A stretch of DNA of 64,000 nt from JAAXIE01 sp965263155 (GTDB taxonomy: Bacteria > Chloroflexota > Dehalococcoidia > Lucifugimonadales > JAAXIE01), in contig OZ253586.1 of NCBI GenBank assembly GCA_965263155.1, forward strand, positions 1 through 64,000, in the 5' to 3' direction. The translations under genes were made by a program, and so were the position numbers. Position 1 is the stretch's first letter, and each line of letters begins with the position of its first letter. Under the pieces are notes generated by a model. The model made no database searches and was not told where the DNA came from. It worked only from the letters and a program-made list of their open reading frames with translations. Positions 34,146-41,950 of this stretch are shown here, piece by piece.

Positions 34146-34796
34146 ATGAGAGTGCGAACGGGTCTTTCGGCAAGACAGGAACGGATGCTGGAGTTCATCC
34201 GGCATTTCATCCGTGACAATGGGCTTCCGCCCACTGTACGGGATATCCAGACGGCTTGCGAAATCAGTTCCACCTCGGTGGTGGACTACAATCTGCGGTT
34301 GCTACAGAGGGACGGTTATCTCAATCGCCGGCCCGACGTGGCCCGGGGCATTGAGTTGGTCAGGGCGAAGGCACGGGAAGAAGCCGACGTCATAAACGTT
34401 CCCATCGTTGACTACATTGCGGCTGGGCAGCCGCGTCCGGTCTTCTCCGACAATGCGTCCGCTGAGGACAGCCTTGGCACGGTGGTGCTCCCACCCGAGA
34501 TGGTCATATCGACCTTGCCCCACTATGCCCTCAAGGTGAAGGGGATGTCGATGATGGATGCCTTCGTCACTGACGGGGACATTGTGGTGCTGGAGAAGGT
34601 GGCCATGGCTAGAAACGGGGCGATGGTCGCCGCTTGGCTCGTCAACGAGGAAGAAGCGACCCTGAAGCACTTCTACCACGAGGGCCATCAGGTGCGTCTG
34701 CAACCTGCCAACAGCCAGATGGAAGACTTCGTTTATCCTGCTGATAACGTGGAGATATTGGGAAGGGTAGTGGGTGTCATACGTATAATGAACTGA
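34146..34796 (+). CDS. lexA: LexA repressor
   Basis: 216 residues from ATG 34146, preceded by a GGGGGG site. Winged-helix N-terminus (SARQERMLEFIRHF, PPTVRDIQTACEISSTS), then the peptidase domain. The autocleavage bond is Ala93-Gly94 in YIAAGQP, the nucleophile Ser135 in KGMSMMDAFV, and the general base Lys174 in ATLKHFYHEG. All are intact, so SOS-type self-cleavage is expected. No other SOS genes are next to it. Confidence 0.93.
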   Translation: MRVRTGLSARQERMLEFIRHFIRDNGLPPTVRDIQTACEISSTSVVDYNLRLLQRDGYLNRRPDVARGIELVRAKAREEADVINVPIVDYIAAGQPRPVFSDNASAEDSLGTVVLPPEMVISTLPHYALKVKGMSMMDAFVTDGDIVVLEKVAMARNGAMVAAWLVNEEEATLKHFYHEGHQVRLQPANSQMEDFVYPADNVEILGRVVGVIRIMN

Positions 34797-35103
34797 CCGG
34801 CTCTCTGTGATCCCTTGCCAGGACGTATCCGGCTTTCATTCCTAGGGAGCCAGGGGCTAGGAGGCAACGACCGCAACCGTTCATCGTCGCGCCCCCCTCT
34901 TGGCGTGGTGCCATCGCGGCCATGGGGTCCATCTTCCGCTGTGACTGCCCATGACCCGTCGGGGCCACGTACGAGCATGAAATCGAGTCCCTGCCATACG
35001 GGGTGGTTACTTGCTCAGTAGTTAGAACCGTGGGTTCCCGCTTGGGCGGGAATAGCGGGATGGTTCGTTGGCTCAGTGCGGGAGTGCAGCGTGGTAAGGC
35101 CGA
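34797..35103. other. Intergenic region holding repeat copy C
   Basis: No gene is seen downstream of lexA. The stretch 34951-35060 belongs to the dispersed repeat family. Confidence 0.5.
34951..35060 (+). repeat. REP-like dispersed repeat, copy C
   Basis: ATGACCCGTCGGGGCCACGT at its start parallels TTGACCTGTTGGGGCCATGT of copy B; both continue to ACTTG..AGTAGT..CCGTGGGTTCCCGC and end in an inverted repeat CCCGCTTGGGCGGG. Confidence 0.5.
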
Positions 35104-35247
35104 TCAGTCTGAAGAGGGCAGCGGGCGAGGCTGCTGTAGTTCCATCTCCTCGCCACAGCATAACGCTGCACCCTCACCCGTCTTGGTACACAGGATGCTG
35201 GTGCCGCACTTGGCACAGGTATAACGTTTGCCCAGCTGGTTTGCCAC
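35104..35247 (-). CDS. Desulforedoxin-like mini-protein 2 (47 aa)
   Basis: GTG 35247 with GAGGTGAT upstream, stop TGA 35106-35104. The product opens VANQLGKRYTCAKCGTSILC and continues TKTGEGAALCCGEEMELQQ. The CxxC followed by adjacent CysCys is the metal site of desulforedoxin and of the N-terminal domain of desulfoferrodoxin (iron or zinc bound by four Cys). It is paralogous to the next gene, with 44 bp between them. Tail of about 10 residues (PRPLPSSD) is not conserved. Roles may be electron transfer or metal binding. Too short for most automated calls. Confidence 0.68.
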   Translation of the reverse strand: MANQLGKRYTCAKCGTSILCTKTGEGAALCCGEEMELQQPRPLPSSD

Positions 35248-35291
35248 CTTCAGATCACCTCGAATCAACAGTCCAGAAAACTACTGGGCTC

Positions 35292-35408
35292 CTACTTGAG
35301 CTCCAGAGGTTTCTCGCAGCAGACCAATTCACCGTCACCGCCCTTGGTGACGATGAACTCCGACCCGCACTGGCGGCAGACGTACCGCTTGCCTGTCTGA
35401 TTGGCCAA
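35292..35408 (-). CDS. Desulforedoxin-like mini-protein 1 (38 aa)
   Basis: TTG 35408 with GGAGG six nt upstream, stop TAG 35294-35292. It starts LANQTGKRYVCRQCGSEFIV and ends LVCCEKPLELK, so Cys-x2-Cys and Cys-Cys are present. Same size and pattern as desulforedoxin. The shared start (A-N-Q-x-G-K-R-Y) with the neighbouring paralog shows a tandem duplication. It lies 11 bp after the EthD-like gene and probably shares its transcript. Confidence 0.7.
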   Translation of the reverse strand: MANQTGKRYVCRQCGSEFIVTKGGDGELVCCEKPLELK

Positions 35409-35419
35409 TGCCGACCTCC

Positions 35420-35734
35420 TTAGCCCTGTATCTCGCTGATCTGTATCTCGGGCTTGATGTCGGTGAAGTTGGGGATGTCCCCCATCACCTGCCTGCCCGT
35501 GGCCTTGAAACCTTCGTGAACGTTTTCCACGGTATCGAAGGTCAGGTAGGCCATGACCACGTACTGGGGAGGCGCGTTGGGGTCGGGGGCGGATATCCCC
35601 TTGTCGACCTCCACGCTGCCCAAGCCGTAGGGCTTCAGGGCTTCGCTGGCCATGGGGATGTGGTTGTTGATGTAGTAGTCCAGATCAAACTTGGCACCCT
35701 CGTTGTTGGGGTACAGTACCGAGACCCGTATCAT
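35420..35734 (-). CDS. EthD family protein (dimeric alpha-beta barrel)
   Basis: 104 residues from ATG 35734, preceded by GGGAGGACAGC. MIRVSVLYPNNEGAKFDLDY is the usual EthD opening, followed by YYINNHIPMASEALKPYGL with the conserved His. The strand PQYVVMAYLTFDTVENVHEG is typical. EthD was first described beside a cytochrome P450 for ether degradation; family roles are varied. Followed by the two desulforedoxin-like genes. Confidence 0.85.
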   Translation of the reverse strand: MIRVSVLYPNNEGAKFDLDYYINNHIPMASEALKPYGLGSVEVDKGISAPDPNAPPQYVVMAYLTFDTVENVHEGFKATGRQVMGDIPNFTDIKPEIQISEIQG

Positions 35735-35810
35735 GCTGTCCTCCCTGTTGGCCTGGCCCCTGCTGGCACGATGAATCGAAGCGCGGGCGACTGCCCGCGG
35801 GACGAATGGC

Positions 35811-35839
35811 AGCGTACGCGAGGGCGAAAAGGCTGTCAA
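35811..35839 (-). promoter_or_regulatory. Promoter of EthD/desulforedoxin-like genes
   Basis: Minus strand TTGACA (35839-35834), 17-bp spacer, TACGCT (35816-35811), about 80 bp before the ATG. Confidence 0.6.
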
Positions 35840-35966
35840 GTTTCGCCCAAAATGGCGGAAATCTCTTGTGGCGCCCAAAGTGCTGCGTTACACTTGTGAC
35901 AAATTGCATTATTCGGGCGTGCGCTGAGTGACTACATCGAATTTGGGTGGCCTACATCTGACTGGC

Positions 35967-37037
35967 ATGCAGGGCAAATTGCGGTCTGCTGAAGGCCGCT
36001 TCCAAGAGTTGGAAGAGTTGATGGCCCACCCTGATGTGGTCAACGACCATGAGAAGGTGCAGGAACTGGCCAAAGAGCGTTCCACTCTGGAAGATACGGT
36101 GTCCCTTTTCCGGGAATGGCGCAAGCTGGAAGCCCAACTGCGGGATGCGCAGAGTATCTTGGACGACGGCGGCGATTCCGCCATGATGGGATTGGCCCAA
36201 GACGAAGTGGACGCCTTGGACCCAAGGCTTGAGAAGCTGCGGGCCGAACTGGAAATCGTCCTGCTCCCACGGGACCCCAACGATTCCCGGGATGTGATCG
36301 TGGAAATCAGGGCTGGAGCCGGCGGGCGCGAGGCCGCTATCTTCGCCGCGGACCTATTCCGCATGTACACTCGCTACGCCGCTTTACACAGGTGGGAAGT
36401 GGAAGTGCTGGACACCAGCCATTCCGACTTGGGAGGCTACAAAGAGGTCGTGTTCGAGGTCAACGGGAAGAGCGTCTTCAGCCAGTTGAAATTCGAACGC
36501 GGGGTGCACCGGGTGCAGCGCGTGCCCCTCACCGAGGCCATGGGGCGCACTCACACGTCCACGGCTACCGTAGCCGTGCTGCCCGAAGTGGATGAGGTGG
36601 ACGTCCGCATCAACCCCGACGAGCTTCGCATCGACATCTTCCACGCCGGCGGTCACGGCGGGCAGAACGTTAACAAGGTGGCCACTGCCGTCCGCATGGT
36701 GCACGTCCCCACGGGCACCGTAGCTGTCTGCCAGGATGAGCGCTCCCAGTTCAAGAACAAGCAGAAGTGTATGGCCATCCTGCGGGCTAGGTTGTACGAG
36801 GCGGAACAGACCAAAAGGGATGGCCAGATTTCCCAAGCTCGGCGCTCCCAGATTGGCAGCGGCGACCGTTCCGAGAAGATTCGCACGTATAACTTCGCGC
36901 AAGACCGCATATCGGACCACCGCATCAACCAGAGCTTCCATGGCATCCAGAGAGTGATGGACGGGGAGTTAGGGGACATCGTGGACGCGCTGCGTGAGGC
37001 GGAGAGGGCCCAGCGCCTCGCTGAGGCAGCGTGCTGA
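35967..37037 (+). CDS. prfA: Peptide chain release factor 1
   Basis: Terminates translation at UAA/UAG. From ATG 35967 the product is 356 residues, the normal size, and begins like the family (MQGKLRSAEGRFQELEELM). A GTG at 35928 would add 13 residues without similarity; neither start has a good ribosome site. The catalytic GGQ is in GGHGGQNVNK, and the C-terminus has RSEKIRTYNFAQDRISDHR, which is RF1-type. The stop-codon recognition tripeptide reads Pro-Leu-Thr (RVPLTEAMGR) instead of the commoner Pro-Ala/Val-Thr. Its substrate-modifying enzyme PrmC follows 80 bp later. Confidence 0.94.
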   Translation: MQGKLRSAEGRFQELEELMAHPDVVNDHEKVQELAKERSTLEDTVSLFREWRKLEAQLRDAQSILDDGGDSAMMGLAQDEVDALDPRLEKLRAELEIVLLPRDPNDSRDVIVEIRAGAGGREAAIFAADLFRMYTRYAALHRWEVEVLDTSHSDLGGYKEVVFEVNGKSVFSQLKFERGVHRVQRVPLTEAMGRTHTSTATVAVLPEVDEVDVRINPDELRIDIFHAGGHGGQNVNKVATAVRMVHVPTGTVAVCQDERSQFKNKQKCMAILRARLYEAEQTKRDGQISQARRSQIGSGDRSEKIRTYNFAQDRISDHRINQSFHGIQRVMDGELGDIVDALREAERAQRLAEAAC

Positions 37038-37116
37038 CCCACACCGGCCCGTGGTCTCAGGTTAGCGATCCTCGCCGCCCAGGTTCACACCAGGTCCTTC
37101 GTCATCGAGTATTACC

Positions 37117-37980
37117 GTGACCCTGCTGCGCGACGTCATTCAACAGTTGGAAGCCCCTATGGCAGCCGCGGACATCCCCGATGCCCGCTTGGAGGCCGAG
37201 GTGATGATCATGAACGTGATGCGAGTGCCGCGGCACCGCATCTATGCCTACCAAGAGGAGGAAGTACCGGAAGAGGCGGAAAAGGTGCTGCACGAACTGG
37301 TAGAGCGGCGCCTCAAGCGGGAGCCTCTGGCCTACATCATGGGCCACAAAGAGTTCTACGGCGTCGACCTGCTGGTCCGGCCAGGCGTCCTCATACCCCG
37401 TCCAGAGACCGAAGGGTTAGTAGAGCAGACGCTGTTCGCTTCCATGATGCGCATGGAAGAAGGCAGCTTCGTCATCGCCGAGCCCGGCACCGGATGCGGT
37501 GCCATCGCCGTGAGTTTGGCTATTCACCTGCCAGCAGCACACATTGTGGCTATGGACCTCTACGAAGCGCCTCTGCGCGTGGCGGAGGTCAATGTGCGGA
37601 GACACAACGTGGCTGACCGGGTAACACTCCTACAGGGCGACCTCTTGGAACCCTTCCCCGAACAGGTGGACCTTGTGGTGGCCAACCTCCCCTACATACG
37701 CAGTGAGTCCATTGATACATTACAGCCGGAAATCCAATGGGAGCCACGGGAAGCCTTGGACGGCGGTGCCGACGGACTGGAGTTGATCAGGCGGCTACTG
37801 CAACAGGCCCAGACCAAGTTGAGGCCGGGGGGCGCGATTCTTCTAGAGGTGGACCCGCAGCAGGTAGGCCCCATAGAGGCCGAGGCGGGAACACTATTCC
37901 CAGGTGCGTCGTGCAGTGTGGAAAGGGACTTGGCGGGTTTGGACAGGGTGTTGACGATAGATACATCGTCCGATTGGTAA
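37117..37980 (+). CDS. prmC: Release factor glutamine methyltransferase
   Basis: Methylates the Gln of GGQ in release factors with SAM. 287 residues starting with GTG. N-terminal helical domain (TLLRDVIQQLEAPMAAADIP), linker RREPLAYI-like string KREPLAYIMGHKEFYG, then the methyltransferase with LIPRPETEGLV, PGTGCGAIAVSLA and the motif VVANLPYIRSES. The usual NPPY is NLPY here, a substitution also seen in other lineages. The final block LEVDPQQVGPIEAEA is complete. Directly downstream of prfA, as in many bacteria. Confidence 0.93.
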   Translation: MTLLRDVIQQLEAPMAAADIPDARLEAEVMIMNVMRVPRHRIYAYQEEEVPEEAEKVLHELVERRLKREPLAYIMGHKEFYGVDLLVRPGVLIPRPETEGLVEQTLFASMMRMEEGSFVIAEPGTGCGAIAVSLAIHLPAAHIVAMDLYEAPLRVAEVNVRRHNVADRVTLLQGDLLEPFPEQVDLVVANLPYIRSESIDTLQPEIQWEPREALDGGADGLELIRRLLQQAQTKLRPGGAILLEVDPQQVGPIEAEAGTLFPGASCSVERDLAGLDRVLTIDTSSDW

Positions 37981-37999
37981 GCCTTCGCCTTTCATCCGT

Positions 38000-38893
38000 T
38001 CAGTCGTCGGAAGCGCCTCCACCGAAGCGCTTCTGACGCTCCTTCAGGAAGTCCTCCAAGTCCCGTAGAACCTCTTCGGGCTGTGGCATCTCCAAGTCCC
38101 GCATCTCCGCTGAGTCGTATCGATCCTCCAGCTTTTCGATGTAGGACGATAGCTGGGAGTCCTCTATCACGGCGGAGCTGACCTGCTCGTGGTAGGTAAC
38201 CGAGGCCTCAGACAGCTCGCCGAGATCCATGGACGCCATCAGCAGGTCAGAGAGGGCCTTCACCAAGGCATGGCTGACGGTGTAGTTAGGGGCAGCGTGC
38301 AGGTAGTGGGGGGCGTGACCCCAGAGTGTGGTGAAGGAGATGTCGCGCTTGGAGCAGGCCTCCATCAAGGCCGAGGTGATGCCTGTGGGTCCCTGATAAC
38401 GAGAGGACCGGATGCCGTGGTCCTCCAAAGTCTCGAGCATGTCCTTATTGTTGGAGGAGCCAGTAAGAAGTATCTCTCGGGTGTGGGGCACCGCATCCAG
38501 CAGGGCACCAATGTGCACCACCTTGGTGACACCGCACTGCTTACCCAAGTCTACTATCGATTCGGCGTAGGTGCGCCATTTCAGGCTGGGCTCGACTCCG
38601 AGGAAGAGCAGGGCGCCAGCATCCGACATGGCAGTGGGGCTGTAGAAGAGCTCGTTGGCAGGCCAGCGGATGCGGCGCAGTCCGTCGCGTGTGAGGCTGG
38701 TATAAGGTCGCACTTGGGAGAAGTCGTAGAACTCCTCTGGGTCAAGGTCGGCGAACCTCTTCGCGTCGAACTGTTTGGACAGACGACGCAAGGCGGCCGT
38801 GGCCGCCTCTCCCGCGTCAGCCCAACCGGCAAGTGCCGTCACCAGCAGTTGCGTCTGGGTGCTGGGCATTTCCTGGATTCTGAGGTGCTCCAA
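38000..38893 (-). CDS. PAC2 family protein
   Basis: 297 residues if the TTG at 38893 is used (GCAGGGGAAAGC upstream). That start gives LEHLRIQEMPSTQTQLLVTA, which fits the usual PAC2 opening; ATG 38869 is the nearest ATG. PAC2 proteins share a fold with proteasome assembly chaperone 2 and occur in actinobacteria and Chloroflexota as ATP-grasp-associated or stand-alone proteins. Motifs seen: GWADAGEAATAALR, TKVVHIGALLDAVPHTR, ITSALMEACSKRDISF. The C-terminus is a charged helix (PEEVLRDLEDFLKERQKRFGG). Biochemical function is not established. Confidence 0.82.
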   Translation of the reverse strand: MEHLRIQEMPSTQTQLLVTALAGWADAGEAATAALRRLSKQFDAKRFADLDPEEFYDFSQVRPYTSLTRDGLRRIRWPANELFYSPTAMSDAGALLFLGVEPSLKWRTYAESIVDLGKQCGVTKVVHIGALLDAVPHTREILLTGSSNNKDMLETLEDHGIRSSRYQGPTGITSALMEACSKRDISFTTLWGHAPHYLHAAPNYTVSHALVKALSDLLMASMDLGELSEASVTYHEQVSSAVIEDSQLSSYIEKLEDRYDSAEMRDLEMPQPEEVLRDLEDFLKERQKRFGGGASDD

Positions 38894-38996
38894 GCTTTCC
38901 CCTGCATCTCGGGCGAATCGTGAAGGGTTGCCGGATACCAGTGTAGCACCCACCCCCTTCCACCACAACGAGGTGCTGCATGAGCAGTTGGTCCTC

Positions 38997-40211
38997 TTAT
39001 GGGTTGGCAAGCAGAGGGGACAACTTTGTTGTCAGCTCCCTTGATGGGGCGATGATTACGCTTACGTAGTCACCCGACCCCTGCAAATATACCCACCTGT
39101 TGGGCCGACCCCACTGTGAGTAGCTGGCGCCTTTGGAGATGTCGCTCCATCCACCCTCGTTCTCGGTAAGCTCAGCATAGCCTTCGAAGAACTCCTCAGC
39201 GTCATCCTTGGAGTCCCAGCGGAATGACCAGAGCAGCAGATGCTGATCGGTAGCATCGCCGTAGAGGGCGAAGGCGTCGCCGCCCCAGCCGGAGGCGGCC
39301 TCGTCTACGTCGCCAGTTCGGAGTTGCAAACCTAGGTAGTGCCTCAGCAGGAACTCGCCGCCTACGCTGGAGTATATGAGTGCCCAGCTCGGGCCCAGTT
39401 CATCCTCTATTTCCGGCAGGGTCACCTGCAGTGGAGTCTCGCCCTCCAAGTACTTCTCCGGGTGTATCACCTGCTCTGTGGACTGTGGAGGGTCCTCATA
39501 GGCGGCGTTGACGTCGGACCAATCTTCCTCACCGAAATTCTGGGTCACCATCCGAAGGCCAGATGCGTAAGGGAATATGAGAAGGTCTTGGATGATGGCA
39601 GGAGCGCTATTGTAGACAAGCATATCGGGCACACTGGGCACTGACAGAGAATTGGCCTGTAGGTACAGAAGCTCCGACAGTGTGGCATCGCCCTCAGCCA
39701 ACGCAGTCACCGCCAAGCCTCGGTCAAAGTTGTCGCCGGTCTCCTTCAGCAGCGAGTCAATGTCGAAGTGCTGCTGCTGTAGAGCGTGGGTCAGCTCGTG
39801 GGCTAGGGTCAACTCCTCACCGGGGCCTAGGGCATCTCCCTCCAAGCGTACTACCAACCTGCCCTCCTCGCTATCATATGCCCCCAGCACCCCCTCGTAG
39901 AGCAGGTCGAGATACAGATTGACCAAGTCGACATCGGTGTCGATCAGGCCGAGGAGAGTCAGAAGCTCGTCGAGTTGGCGCAACTCCTCCCGCTCGTCTT
40001 CGCCCATCAGGCCTTGCAGGTAGTCGGTGAGCTCTTGGGTCGTGAGGTATTCGGCCTCGACAGGCTCTATGAAATCAAGCCCGCGCACCTGAGAGATGCC
40101 AGCCCTGACTTTAGCCAGCTTCTCTTGGGGGGTCTCAGCGAGGCCCTCGTGTGGGGACGTGGGCACCGGCGCAGTCCCGCAGGCGGCCAGAAGCAGCACA
40201 CTCGCGGCCAT
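38997..40211 (-). CDS. Lipoprotein with a gluzincin-type HExxH metallopeptidase motif
   Basis: 404 residues. Lipobox LLLAAC at residues 6-11 gives a lipidated Cys11 after a very short signal peptide when ATG 40211 is used. Upstream in the same frame lie 13 codons (HWRLAIQALLTAA) back to the stop of the DUF4389 gene. They would make a better signal peptide but contain only a CTG as possible start. The mature part has LTLAHELTHALQQQHFDID (HExxH) and a later acidic AEGDATLSELLYL block that may give the third zinc ligand. Exported and anchored outside the membrane; substrate unknown. Confidence 0.75.
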   Translation of the reverse strand: MAASVLLLAACGTAPVPTSPHEGLAETPQEKLAKVRAGISQVRGLDFIEPVEAEYLTTQELTDYLQGLMGEDEREELRQLDELLTLLGLIDTDVDLVNLYLDLLYEGVLGAYDSEEGRLVVRLEGDALGPGEELTLAHELTHALQQQHFDIDSLLKETGDNFDRGLAVTALAEGDATLSELLYLQANSLSVPSVPDMLVYNSAPAIIQDLLIFPYASGLRMVTQNFGEEDWSDVNAAYEDPPQSTEQVIHPEKYLEGETPLQVTLPEIEDELGPSWALIYSSVGGEFLLRHYLGLQLRTGDVDEAASGWGGDAFALYGDATDQHLLLWSFRWDSKDDAEEFFEGYAELTENEGGWSDISKGASYSQWGRPNRWVYLQGSGDYVSVIIAPSRELTTKLSPLLANP

Positions 40212-40250
40212 AGCTGCTGTCAGCAGCGCCTGTATAGCCAGCCGCCAGTG

Positions 40251-40862
40251 CTAAGACCTGCCGCTGAACGGCGGGTACTGGTCGCTCATCAGGCCGAGGT
40301 AAATGTTCAGTCGCAAATCCCAACGCGAGTACGCCTCGACGAAGCGGAACATCCCTTCCGGGTAGCTGCCCGTGAACAGGATAACCCAAAAGCTGATGAA
40401 CCAGGCTACGTAGACTGCTATCCCGTATAGCAACAGCAGTATCCCGTGGGGTATCCCTGCGTAAACCCAGCCGAGGAAGAACTTGAGCAGCATGTGCCTA
40501 CGGGACAGACTTTCAGGGTACTCGACGTATACCAGCACTGGGTGGTTTGGGTCATGGGAGGCGGAGAAGGGTGGGTAACGGTCGGTCATCAAGCTGAGGT
40601 ATGCGACCAATCGCGACGACCAACGGTGGTAGCCCACCACGATGTCGAAGAGCCGGCGCGGGTACTTGCCGGTGAAGAGAATCGAAGCTGCCGCGATGAA
40701 GTATATGACAAAGGTGACAATGCCGTAGAAGTAGAGGATTATCCCGTGGGGTATCCCAGCGTATATCCACCCGAAAAAGGCCTTGAGAAGCATGTGCCTC
40801 CGGGATAGTCGTTCTGGTCGTTCAATGGAGAATGCCACTTGCCCACTGGCTGTGTCTTCCAT
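40251..40862 (-). CDS. DUF4389 membrane protein with two tandem domains
   Basis: 203 residues from ATG 40862 (AAAGGCGG upstream). Two near-identical halves each start ERPERLSRRHMLLKAFFGWI or YPESLSRRHMLLKFFLGWVY, carry two membrane helices, and end with RYPPFSAS or QYPPFSGRS after a conserved FTGxYP motif. Internal duplication is obvious. DUF4389 proteins are widespread in actinobacteria and have no known role. The frame further upstream runs into the tRNA-Leu gene and is not coding. The lipoprotein gene follows 39 bp downstream. Confidence 0.82.
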   Translation of the reverse strand: MEDTASGQVAFSIERPERLSRRHMLLKAFFGWIYAGIPHGIILYFYGIVTFVIYFIAAASILFTGKYPRRLFDIVVGYHRWSSRLVAYLSLMTDRYPPFSASHDPNHPVLVYVEYPESLSRRHMLLKFFLGWVYAGIPHGILLLLYGIAVYVAWFISFWVILFTGSYPEGMFRFVEAYSRWDLRLNIYLGLMSDQYPPFSGRS

Positions 40863-40957
40863 CGCAAAACCGCCTTTCGAGACTACCGAGCGAATTGTCG
40901 GAACCAGCCGCACTGTCGCTGCCAGACTATTGTGGGCAGTATAGGACTCTTGGGTGC

Positions 40958-41043
40958 TGGTGCCGAGGGTGGGACTCGAACCCACATCCCTTTGCAGGGA
41001 GCGGATTTTAAGTCCGCCGCGTCTGCCATTCCGCCACCCCGGC
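40958..41043 (-). tRNA. tRNA-Leu (TAA)
   Basis: Acceptor GCCGGGG (41043-41037) pairs with CCTCGGC; the anticodon stem GCGGA/TCCGC encloses loop CTTAAAA with anticodon TAA; a long variable arm (CTCCCTGCAAAGGGAT) marks a class II tRNA; T loop GGTTCGAGTCC. CCA is encoded (40960-40958). Confidence 0.95.
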
Positions 41044-41116
41044 CTGGGCGACTTGGGTGAGGATACCAAAAGCCGGAGCCAACATCGTTGTCCGGCTCCG
41101 GCGCATTTTTGTGAGT

Positions 41117-41193
41117 TGGAGGCGACGGGCGGATTCGAACCGCCGAATAGAGGTTTTGCAGACCTCCGCCTTAGTCCACTTGGCTACGTCGCC
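41117..41193 (-). tRNA. tRNA-Cys (GCA)
   Basis: Acceptor GGCGACG pairs with CGTCGCC; anticodon stem GAGGT/ACCTC with loop CTGCAAA, anticodon GCA; T loop GGTTCGAATCC; discriminator T as usual for Cys; CCA encoded (41119-41117). Confidence 0.96.
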
Positions 41194-41204
41194 CAAGTCT
41201 TTAG

Positions 41205-41291
41205 TGGTGCCGAGGGCGGGATTTGAACCCACACGAGCTTACGCTCACCACCCCCTCAAGATGGCGTGTCTACCAGTTCCACCACCTCGGC
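41205..41291 (-). tRNA. tRNA-Leu (GAG)
   Basis: Acceptor GCCGAGG pairs with CCTCGGC; anticodon stem CCATC/GGTGG (one G-U) with loop TTGAGGG, anticodon GAG; long variable arm around GAGCGTAAGCTC; CCA encoded (41207-41205). Confidence 0.95.
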
Positions 41292-41384
41292 CCGTCAAGG
41301 AAGCTCCCTGAGGGTTGAGAGGCTTGATAGGGTATTCTATCGGCAGGTTTTGGGAGGTGTCAACCGAGTCTCCGTACTTGCCAT

Positions 41385-41874
41385 GGTCTTTCGATTGTTG
41401 CCCGGCATGGATATGGAAGGCGGGAGAGACTTGGTGTCCCGGTTTGGTCTCATTGGGGTACCACGGCATGGGCAGAAATCGTATCTGGAAAGGGTACAAA
41501 TGGGACACTGGTCGTAGCTGAGAACGCATTTTTTGTATCTGCAATGTGTCCCATTTGTCTCATTTTGGGTAGGTCCAGCTACGAAATTACGGAATTTTAG
41601 TGGGACACACCGGTGCCATTGAGAGGCCACGCGGAAGGCAGGGTGGCGCGGCCCGCAACACCTGGGCTGACCGGTGGCGTGTTCCTACAAGGGGTTTTCG
41701 GACGACCGTTGTTGGCGGCCCTGCTACGGGTGTTTTTGCTGATTTTGTTTTCAGAACCATATGTCGAGCCTAGAAGGGAAAGGGCAACCGTGTCAACGGG
41801 CTGATGTCAATGGGCACAGGCTTTCGATTGTTGCATGGCGCTTCCACGGTGCCTCGTGCAACAATCGAAAGACC
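41385..41874. mobile_element. 490-bp non-coding element with 17-bp perfect terminal inverted repeats
   Basis: GGTCTTTCGATTGTTGC (41385-41401) and its exact complement GCAACAATCGAAAGACC (41858-41874). A third partial copy, CTTTCGATTGTTGCA (41821-41835), forms a 15-bp hairpin with the right end. No transposase is inside. It contains one of the self-complementary elements. No clear target duplication is seen. MITE-like by structure. Confidence 0.55.
41480..41558. repeat. Self-complementary element, copy 3 (inside the 490-bp element)
   Basis: CGTATCTG (41480), left arm ACAAATGGGACAC (41496-41508), CGTAGCTG (41513), 13-nt T-rich spacer, TGTATCTG (41534), CAAT, then right arm GTGTCCCATTTGT (41546-41558), 13 bp perfectly complementary. 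Confidence 0.7.
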
Positions 41875-41902
41875 CTGTGGAAAGACCTTGCCGTAGTTGG
41901 TC

Positions 41903-41932
41903 TTGACACCGCCGCAGCTCAAAAAGAATAAT
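41903..41932 (+). promoter_or_regulatory. Promoter of the LLM oxidoreductase gene
   Basis: TTGACA 41903-41908, 18-bp spacer, AATAAT 41927-41932, then GGGAGG before the ATG. Confidence 0.55.
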
Positions 41933-41950
41933 GCGCTTCCGGGAGGTGAC

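Noticed and set aside
41385..41874. Integron attC sites
   Set aside because: Inverted repeats lack the GTTRRRY/RYYYAAC ends.
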